In this document: positions 1-3,922 of the stretch, in pieces
Numbering within the stretch: position 1 is the stretch's first letter
Layout of the letters: every line of letters begins with the position of its first letter
Origin: Candidatus Bipolaricaulota bacterium
GTDB taxonomy: Bacteria > Bipolaricaulota > Bipolaricaulia > M55B111
Direction: 5' to 3'
NCBI GenBank assembly: GCA_018334615.1
Contig: JAGXLP010000081.1
Coordinates: 1-5,602, forward strand
DNA length: 5,602 nt
Program-made: the position numbers and the translations under genes
The notes under the pieces: model-generated
The model's database searches: none
Told to the model about the DNA's origin: nothing
Seen by the model: the letters and a program-made list of their open reading frames with translations, nothing else

Positions 1-941
1 CCGTCCATAGTCACCCAGTCCACCAGGTCCTCTATATGCACGGCGTTACCGCAGCCAAAAATTCCGGGAACGTCAGTCTGAAACCACTCGTCAACCAGGG
101 CCCCCTGTGTCTTCTCACTCAGAGTTACGCCCGCTTCCTTGAAGAAATCGTTCTCGGGTACCAGGCCGACGGAAAGCAACAGGAGATCTACGTCAATATC
201 TTTTGACGATCCTTCGATTGGGTTAAAGTCTTCATCCACTTGTGATAACTCTATACCTTGCAGCCTGTTTGTGCCGTAAATATTCGTGACAGTATGACGC
301 AGATGTAGAGGAATATCGTAATCGTGCAGGCACTGGACTACGTTCCTGTTTAGACCGGTTGGATAGTCCATTATTTCGGCTACCCCTACTACCTCAGCCC
401 CTTCCCAGGTCAGTCTACGCGATATGATCAAACCAATATCTCCGGAACCCAGGACGAAGACCTTTTTGCCGGGCATAAATCCTTTCTTGTTGATGAATTT
501 CTGCGCTGTTCCGGCGGGCATTACGCCTGACGGTCGACCTCCGGGTATCTTAATCTCGCCTCGTGACTTCTCCCTTGCTCCGGTGGCAAGTACTACGGCG
601 CTAGCCTCTACTTCCAAAACGCCGTTCGGAGTTAGCAAACTCATAGTTTTGTCCGGGCGGAGTGAAAGAACGAAACTGTTCAACCTGACATCCACCCTGC
701 TTTCCCCAATTCTTCGGGTAAATCTTTCCGCGTATTCGGGCCCTGTAAGTTCTTCTCCGTAGATCTCGACACCAAAGCCGTTATGGATACATTGGTTCAG
801 TATCCCTCCCAGCTCGATATCCCTCTCGACAAGCATCACGTCAGCGCCTTCCTCTGTACCCCTTATGGAAGCGGCCATACCGGCCGGACCTCCACCAACC
901 ACGACAATATCTTTCTTCGTTTTTTTAATTTCTTTACTCAT
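1..941 (-). CDS. FAD/NAD(P)-dependent oxidoreductase, partner of the upstream BFD flavoprotein (3' end cut by window)
   Basis: The frame is open from an ATG at 941-939 to the window edge, giving 313 visible residues; the C-terminus lies outside. The protein starts MSKEIKKTKKDIVVVGGGPAG, an N-terminal FAD-binding Rossmann fold with GGGPAG near residues 16-21. An LGGILNQCIHNGFG motif follows near residue 43; it is typical of this family and carries the Cys of the flavin region. ATGAREK near residue 120 is the second FAD contact, and VLGSGDIGL near residue 162 marks the NAD(P)-type Rossmann domain. PGIFGCGNAVH near residue 293 is the conserved C-terminal FAD-binding element. Full-length relatives have roughly 420 residues. 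The start is 3 bases after the stop of the upstream gene, with GAGGG about 8 bases before the ATG, so the two are an operon. In known systems (GlpA-like, HcnBC-like and OoxAB-like pairs) the two flavoproteins form one dehydrogenase complex, and in Clostridia a small DUF1667 gene often follows; that would lie beyond base 1. Family is confident; substrate is not. Confidence 0.93.
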   Translation of the reverse strand, partial: MSKEIKKTKKDIVVVGGGPAGMAASIRGTEEGADVMLVERDIELGGILNQCIHNGFGVEIYGEELTGPEYAERFTRRIGESRVDVRLNSFVLSLRPDKTMSLLTPNGVLEVEASAVVLATGAREKSRGEIKIPGGRPSGVMPAGTAQKFINKKGFMPGKKVFVLGSGDIGLIISRRLTWEGAEVVGVAEIMDYPTGLNRNVVQCLHDYDIPLHLRHTVTNIYGTNRLQGIELSQVDEDFNPIEGSSKDIDVDLLLLSVGLVPENDFFKEAGVTLSEKTQGALVDEWFQTDVPGIFGCGNAVHIEDLVDWVTMD

Positions 942-944
942 CCC

Positions 945-2399
945 TTAACCCTCTTTCGTTTCTCCAGCCAGTAGATAGGAGCCATCCCCTTTCTTGGTAA
1001 CCTCTTTGGGTGAAACTCCAAGCTTATCCGACAATATCTCGACCAAACGCGGGGTACAGAATCCTCCCTGACAGCTCCCCATTCTCGCTCTCGTCCTGAA
1101 CTTGATTCCGTCCAGCGTTGTTGCACCACGGTCTATTGCTTCTTCGACTTCCGCCCTGGTAATCTCTTCGCACCGGCAGACTATCTCCCTGGCTGCATCT
1201 CGGTCTTCGGCATACTCAGCTATCTCTTCGGGGGATAATTCGGAAAATCGAGGAATCGGCTCCCTATTCGGATCGAAATCGGGGTCCGGTGTCAACTCCA
1301 GCCCCTTATCCTCCAGCAAGTCTACTATGTGGCCTGAGATCGCCGGAGCCGCAGTAAGACCGGGAGACTGTATTCCTCCTACATTAATAAACCCTTCAAC
1401 TTCGTCGGACTCTCCAATCTCGAAGTCATCCGAGCCCGCCTTTGCACGTAATCCGGCAAAGTTAGTTACTATTTTGCTCGTATCGATTCCCGGAAAGAGG
1501 TCCGTCGCGCCGCTGAAGACCTCATTCAACCCTTCCCTGGTAGTAGCCACCGAGGGTTCCTTGAGGGGCTGGTGATTCGGGCCGAATATAATACTGCCTT
1601 CAGCTGCAGGAGTAACTAAAATACCCTTGCTTTCCCCTGTTGGCATGGGGAAATTTATTTTGTTAACGTAATTTTTTATTTCACTATCCAGCAAATGATA
1701 TTCTCCCCGAGCAGGAAAGATGGAAAAAGAATCGTCCCCCACCATGCTTGCTACTTTGCCTGATGCAATTCCGGCCGCATTTATAACGTAGTCCCCGTGA
1801 ACTTCTCCGTCAGAAGCAACCACTTCAAAGTTACCTTTTATTTCGGGATCGTCTTTGACCTTTATACTTTCTACTGGAGAGTTAAAGAAGAAATCCACTC
1901 CGTTATCTCTGGCGTTTTCGTAAAGAGCAATTGTCAATTTGTAAGGAGCAACCACCCCTGCTGTCGGGGCGTGCAAAACGGCTTCCACTTTTTCTGATAT
2001 ATTGGGCTCCAGCTCCCTGACATTGTTGTTTCCTTGTATGGTTTCAAGTTCCTCCACCCCGTTCTCCTCCCCTTGCTCGATCAACCTCTCCAGGTCATCT
2101 AACTGGGATTCCTCGGTAGTGGAAACAAAGGAACCAATACGGGCAAATGGGACGGAAAGCGGTTCCGTCCATTCTTCGTATTTTTTATTTCCTGAAGCGG
2201 AAAAGGAAGCCTTAACTGTTCCCGGCTTTGCATCGTAGCCAGCATGTATTATGCCGCTATTTGCTTTCGTAGTTCCCCATCCAACGTCGGGTTCCTTTTC
2301 CAGTAGCCCCACATTTACCTCGTACCTGGATAATTCTCGAGCTATTCCAGTTCCAATTACCCCGGCTCCAATTACTATAACGTCATAGGTACTATCCAT
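945..2399 (-). CDS. GlpA/LhgO-like FAD-dependent oxidoreductase with C-terminal BFD-type [2Fe-2S] domain
   Basis: A complete 484-residue protein. Residues 1-365 form a DAO-type flavoprotein of the GlpA/GlpD/LhgO group: the N-terminal FAD fold has GAGVIG at 11-16 followed by the acidic strand end LLEKE, then TTKANSGIIHAGYD near 43-56, which is characteristic of this group. INAAG at 206-210 and GGIQSPGLTAAPAISG near 341-356 complete the FAD site. Residues 400-465 are a BFD-like [2Fe-2S] domain with Cys408, Cys410, Cys443 and Cys448 (CxC, 32 residues, CxxxxC), all four ligands present. Expected role: oxidation of a 2-hydroxyacid or polyol phosphate, most often annotated as anaerobic glycerol-3-phosphate dehydrogenase, passing electrons to the flavoprotein encoded 3 bases downstream. 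No membrane segment is seen. The ATG at 2399 is preceded by AAGGAG with a 7-base spacer and by a strong promoter, so the start is secure. L-2-hydroxyglutarate oxidase-like or other hydroxyacid or amine substrates remain possible; glpK or a glycerol transporter is not visible here. Confidence 0.93.
   Translation of the reverse strand: MDSTYDVIVIGAGVIGTGIARELSRYEVNVGLLEKEPDVGWGTTKANSGIIHAGYDAKPGTVKASFSASGNKKYEEWTEPLSVPFARIGSFVSTTEESQLDDLERLIEQGEENGVEELETIQGNNNVRELEPNISEKVEAVLHAPTAGVVAPYKLTIALYENARDNGVDFFFNSPVESIKVKDDPEIKGNFEVVASDGEVHGDYVINAAGIASGKVASMVGDDSFSIFPARGEYHLLDSEIKNYVNKINFPMPTGESKGILVTPAAEGSIIFGPNHQPLKEPSVATTREGLNEVFSGATDLFPGIDTSKIVTNFAGLRAKAGSDDFEIGESDEVEGFINVGGIQSPGLTAAPAISGHIVDLLEDKGLELTPDPDFDPNREPIPRFSELSPEEIAEYAEDRDAAREIVCRCEEITRAEVEEAIDRGATTLDGIKFRTRARMGSCQGGFCTPRLVEILSDKLGVSPKEVTKKGDGSYLLAGETKEG
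949..953 (-). promoter_or_regulatory. Ribosome binding site for the second oxidoreductase
   Basis: GAGGG on the minus strand lies inside the last codons of the upstream gene, with about 7-8 bases before the ATG at 941. It fixes that start and shows tight coupling: the upstream TAA at 947-945 sits between the site and the start codon. Confidence 0.75.
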
Positions 2400-2406
2400 A
2401 TATGCA

Positions 2407-2412
2407 CTCCTT
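2407..2412 (-). promoter_or_regulatory. Ribosome binding site of the BFD flavoprotein gene
   Basis: AAGGAG on the minus strand is separated from the ATG at 2399 by 7 bases, close to an ideal Shine-Dalgarno site. It decides the start codon of this gene. Confidence 0.85.
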
Positions 2413-2450
2413 AAACAGGTTAACCTCTTAAAGCTAAAAACTCGAAAATT

Positions 2451-2479
2451 ATCATAACAAAAAATACATTTCTTTTCAA
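2451..2479 (-). promoter_or_regulatory. Sigma-A-type promoter of the oxidoreductase operon
   Basis: Read on the minus strand, a -35 box TTGAAA (2479-2474) is followed by a 17-base spacer and a -10 box TATGAT (2456-2451). Each hexamer differs by one base from the consensus (TTGACA, TATAAT). Transcription would begin near 2444, giving a leader of about 45 bases before the ATG at 2399. That leader is too short for most riboswitches, and I see no hairpin or terminator in it. The promoter was recognised by pattern only. Confidence 0.7.
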
Positions 2480-2486
2480 AGACCTT

Positions 2487-2505
2487 GAACTCAACCCTCG
2501 TGTTC
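2487..2505. promoter_or_regulatory. Imperfect dyad just upstream of the -35 box, possible operator
   Basis: GAACTCAACCCTCGTGTTC reads as two inverted half-sites, GAACTC and GTGTTC, matching at five of six paired positions and separated by 7 bases. It ends about 8 bases upstream of the -35 box of the oxidoreductase operon. That is where an activator would bind, though a repressor is also possible. The 11-base gap between GAAC and GTTC does not fit the Gram-positive LexA box (GAAC-N4-GTTC). The regulator is unknown. Confidence 0.3.
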
Positions 2506-2630
2506 TAGCAACTTAGATTATCTACCCTCGACAAGACTTACTGCATTGACTGTACGTAAATTTCATATCACTAATAAAAAGAGCAGACCACATGAAAAAT
2601 AAATATCTAGAGTACTATTGCTTGAGTATG

Positions 2631-2645
2631 TTATATTTAAAAAAA
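2631..2645. other. A/T-only stretch, possible duplex unwinding element
   Basis: Fifteen consecutive A/T bases lie directly left of the TAG-triplet run, within a generally AT-rich segment from about 2555 to 2660. This is the position expected for the first-melting DNA in an origin of the Bacillus type. The assignment depends on the neighbouring boxes being a real origin. Confidence 0.35.
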
Positions 2646-2646
2646 C

Positions 2647-2661
2647 TAGTAGTAGTTCTAG
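2647..2661 (+). repeat. TAG trinucleotide run resembling DnaA-trios
   Basis: TAG TAG TAG TTC TAG reads as 3'-GAT CTT GAT GAT GAT-5' moving leftward away from the DnaA-like box at 2676-2684. DnaA-trios are known as 3'-[G/A]AT-5' repeats that lead away from a DnaA box into AT-rich DNA. Strand, direction and order (box, trios, A/T tract) all fit. What does not fit well is the 14-base gap between box and run, which is not GC-rich. Confidence 0.4.
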
Positions 2662-2675
2662 GTAAGAGCAATTTC

Positions 2676-2684
2676 TGTGGAAAA
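2676..2684 (-). promoter_or_regulatory. DnaA-box-like site (TTTTCCACA)
   Basis: Exact TTTTCCACA on the minus strand, pointing left toward the TAG run and A/T tract. It is the leftmost and best-placed box for loading DnaA onto the putative unwinding site. Confidence 0.5.
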
Positions 2685-2731
2685 CTAATCGAAATGTAAT
2701 CCAGCTATATGAAGCAGGTTGAGTAAAACCA

Positions 2732-2740
2732 TGTGGAAAT
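2732..2740 (-). promoter_or_regulatory. Weaker DnaA-box-like site (ATTTCCACA)
   Basis: One base from TTTTCCACA, in the same orientation as the box at 2676. A still weaker copy, TTTTCCATA on the minus strand at 2743-2751, lies 2 bases further right. Confidence 0.3.
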
Positions 2741-2775
2741 AGTATGGAAAAGTGGCGTAGGGTCTTGAAAACCGT

Positions 2776-2784
2776 TGTGGAAAG
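2776..2784 (-). promoter_or_regulatory. Weaker DnaA-box-like site (CTTTCCACA)
   Basis: One base from TTTTCCACA; it is the last of the left-pointing group before the orientation switches. Confidence 0.3.
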
Positions 2785-2809
2785 GTGAAAAGATTTTTTT
2801 CAACAGCAT

Positions 2810-2818
2810 TTTTCCACA
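2810..2818 (+). promoter_or_regulatory. DnaA-box-like site (TTTTCCACA)
   Basis: Exact TTTTCCACA on the plus strand, the first strong box of the right-pointing group. A one-mismatch copy, TTTTCAACA, precedes it at 2797-2805. Confidence 0.5.
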
Positions 2819-2851
2819 AAAAACTTGTCTAATTCCTGGGTTTTTAACAAG

Positions 2852-2872
2852 TTATACACATAGTTTTCCACA
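2852..2872 (+). promoter_or_regulatory. Paired DnaA-box-like sites (TTATACACA and TTTTCCACA)
   Basis: TTATACACA at 2852-2860 matches the TTATNCACA consensus exactly, and TTTTCCACA follows at 2864-2872 in the same direction. Their starts are 12 bases apart, so the sites would lie on nearly the same DNA face, as expected for cooperative binding. This is the strongest single piece of the cluster. Confidence 0.55.
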
Positions 2873-2884
2873 ATTATGGCGAGA

Positions 2885-2973
2885 AAACCGGCCATGCGTC
2901 GGTTTGAGACCGGAAAGTTGTCTAACTTCTTCGAACTTCTTGTGAGGACGTTTGCTCTACCCTCGGGTGGTAG
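2885..2973. repeat. Small inverted and direct repeats right of the box cluster
   Basis: AAACCG (2885-2890) and CGGTTT (2900-2905) form a perfect 6-base inverted repeat around 9 bases. AAGTT (2915-2919) pairs with AACTT (2924-2928). TCTAACTTCT and TCGAACTTCT (2921-2940) are adjacent decamers with one mismatch. CTACC (2957-2961) pairs with GGTAG (2969-2973). None is followed by a run of T on either strand in the way an intrinsic terminator would be. The role is unknown; these could be protein-binding sites belonging to the putative origin. Confidence 0.35.
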
Positions 2974-3144
2974 GGTTTTAGGGAGCTTAGAATTTGATTG
3001 ATGCAAATTGTAGTAATTTCATCTAAAATGTATATTTTCTGGGTTAAACCTAACAAAAGAGCGTTTTTCAATGGATTCACGGGGGGTTTTCCACAGGTTG
3101 GTGGCATCCGGTGAGGGTTAAAAATTGGTATCGGAACCTCCTGA
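2974..3144. other. Remainder of the intergenic region, little recognisable
   Basis: Apart from the box at 3087-3095 I see no gene, RNA or promoter here. No convincing rho-independent terminator follows the DUF1295 stop on the minus strand: there are short T-rich runs but no GC stem in front of them. The operon may end by another mechanism, or transcription may enter the box region. Confidence 0.4.
3087..3095 (+). promoter_or_regulatory. Outlying DnaA-box-like site (TTTTCCACA) after a G6 run
   Basis: Exact TTTTCCACA about 215 bases right of the main group and about 50 bases beyond the stop of the DUF1295 gene. Six consecutive G precede it at 3081-3086. Confidence 0.4.
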
Positions 3145-3921
3145 TTATTTTTTTGTAAACCAGGGAAAGAACTTGTTTGTTCTTTCCGCGTATTCCTGAT
3201 ATTCCTCGTCGTTGGCGTATCTTTCTTCCAGCGGCGGCACACCCGAGACGAAAAGCAGCAGGTAGCCTATCGCTATTGGGCTTACTACACCCGCCCATCC
3301 GTAGGATACGGGAATAGTTAAAAGGTATATTCCCCACCAGAGCAAGGCTTCGCCGAAGTAGTTGGGGTGTCTGGTGTAGTTCCAGACCCCTTCCATCATG
3401 ATCCTGTTATTTTCACTCTTCCGGTTTTTAATGAAGTCCGATAGCTGGTAGTCACCTATGACCTCGAAACCAAATCCGACGAGCCAGATAAATATACCGA
3501 GGTAACCGAAAAGGCCCATGCCTTCCTGTGGAAGGAAGTTGATCATTATTAGGGGATAAGAAATAACCAGCATCAAAACCCCCTGAACCAGGAAAATTCT
3601 TACGTAGCTTATCAGGTAAGCCCGCCCCTCCCAGTTTTCCCGCATTTTTTTATACCGGAAGTCCTCGGGTTTCCCCCAGTTTCGCCTTAGAATGTGGTAG
3701 CCGAGCCTCAACCCCCATACCCCAACGAGAGTGGATGCAATAAGTCCTCTGGCGGTTATTTGTGGTGACAGGGCAAGAGAAAGTGCTCCAACAAGTACAA
3801 AGCCTGGTCCCCAGGCAATATCCACTGTAGAATAGTCGGATTTTGCCTGAGCGATAAGATATATTGCCGTCATGTAGAGAAATACCGCCAGAACTATCGC
3901 GGCCGGACCCGGGATAATCAT
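3145..3921 (-). CDS. DUF1295 / steroid 5-alpha-reductase-like multi-pass membrane protein
   Basis: A 258-residue integral membrane protein starting MIIPGPAAIV. Hydrophobic segments lie near residues 5-25, 36-52, 57-76, 102-129, 134-155 and 192-230 (the last probably two helices). Family marks are VDIAWGPG at 33-40, an FEVIGDYQ stretch near 152-159, and the hallmark TRHPNYFGE at 183-191 followed by WWG. The C-terminus PPLEERYANDEEYQEYAERT is typical of the group, whose C-terminal domain resembles sterol/steroid reductases and isoprenylcysteine methyltransferases. The bacterial substrate is not established; a lipid-like substrate is likely from the fold. The ATG at 3921 lies one base after the stop of the fusion gene upstream, suggesting translational coupling, since no good ribosome site is seen. 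A GTG at 3954 would add 11 residues and overlap the upstream gene by 32 bases; I prefer the ATG because the first helix starts right after it. Confidence 0.88.
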   Translation of the reverse strand: MIIPGPAAIVLAVFLYMTAIYLIAQAKSDYSTVDIAWGPGFVLVGALSLALSPQITARGLIASTLVGVWGLRLGYHILRRNWGKPEDFRYKKMRENWEGRAYLISYVRIFLVQGVLMLVISYPLIMINFLPQEGMGLFGYLGIFIWLVGFGFEVIGDYQLSDFIKNRKSENNRIMMEGVWNYTRHPNYFGEALLWWGIYLLTIPVSYGWAGVVSPIAIGYLLLFVSGVPPLEERYANDEEYQEYAERTNKFFPWFTKK

Positions 3922-3922
3922 G

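Larger units (their letters stand above)
2631..3095. other. Candidate replication origin: DnaA-box cluster with trio-like repeat and AT-rich flank
   Basis: This fills most of the roughly 745-base gap between the two gene blocks and has no believable coding frame. Exact TTTTCCACA occurs at 2676-2684 (minus), 2810-2818, 2864-2872 and 3087-3095 (plus), and TTATACACA at 2852-2860 (plus). Near matches are at 2732-2740 and 2776-2784 (minus; ATTTCCACA and CTTTCCACA) and at 2797-2805 (plus; TTTTCAACA). The bacterial DnaA box consensus is TTATNCACA, and TTTTCCACA differs from the common TTATCCACA form by one base. The boxes diverge in orientation around 2790. A TAG-triplet run and an A/T-only stretch flank the leftmost box. 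dnaA, dnaN, rpmH and other usual origin neighbours are not in the window. Alternatives are a DnaA-titration cluster or a plasmid/chromid origin with DnaA boxes. Confidence 0.55.

Noticed and set aside
424..2238. Several plus-strand frames (424-762, 1102-1575, 1797-1997, 2002-2238)
   Set aside because: They are antisense to the two oxidoreductase genes, show no family motifs, and lack ribosome sites.
2546..2577. Plus-strand TTGACT as a possible -35 box
   Set aside because: No acceptable -10 box at 16-18 bases; the nearest TAATAA is 20 bases away, and no plus-strand gene follows.
2592..2699. Plus-strand frame of 35 codons starting ATG AAA AAT
   Set aside because: No ribosome site, low-complexity composition, and it runs straight through the A/T tract, the TAG triplets and a DnaA-like box, which explain the sequence better.
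2957..2980. Minus-strand ACCCTACCACC resembling the Thermotoga-type DnaA box
   Set aside because: It has an extra C relative to that 12-mer, occurs once, and the cluster is already explained by TTTTCCACA-type boxes.
2800..3006. Minus-strand frame of 68 residues
   Set aside because: No ribosome site before its ATG, no recognisable domain, and it overlaps the paired DnaA-like boxes and repeats.
2676..3095. CRISPR array or plasmid iteron array as explanation of the repeated 9-mers
   Set aside because: The repeats are too short and irregularly spaced, occur on both strands, match the DnaA box, and no cas or rep gene is present.
2922..3337. Two overlapping minus-strand frames entering the DUF1295 gene
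   Set aside because: They are out-of-frame readings of the C-terminal part of the membrane protein gene and of the non-coding region; they show no family features.
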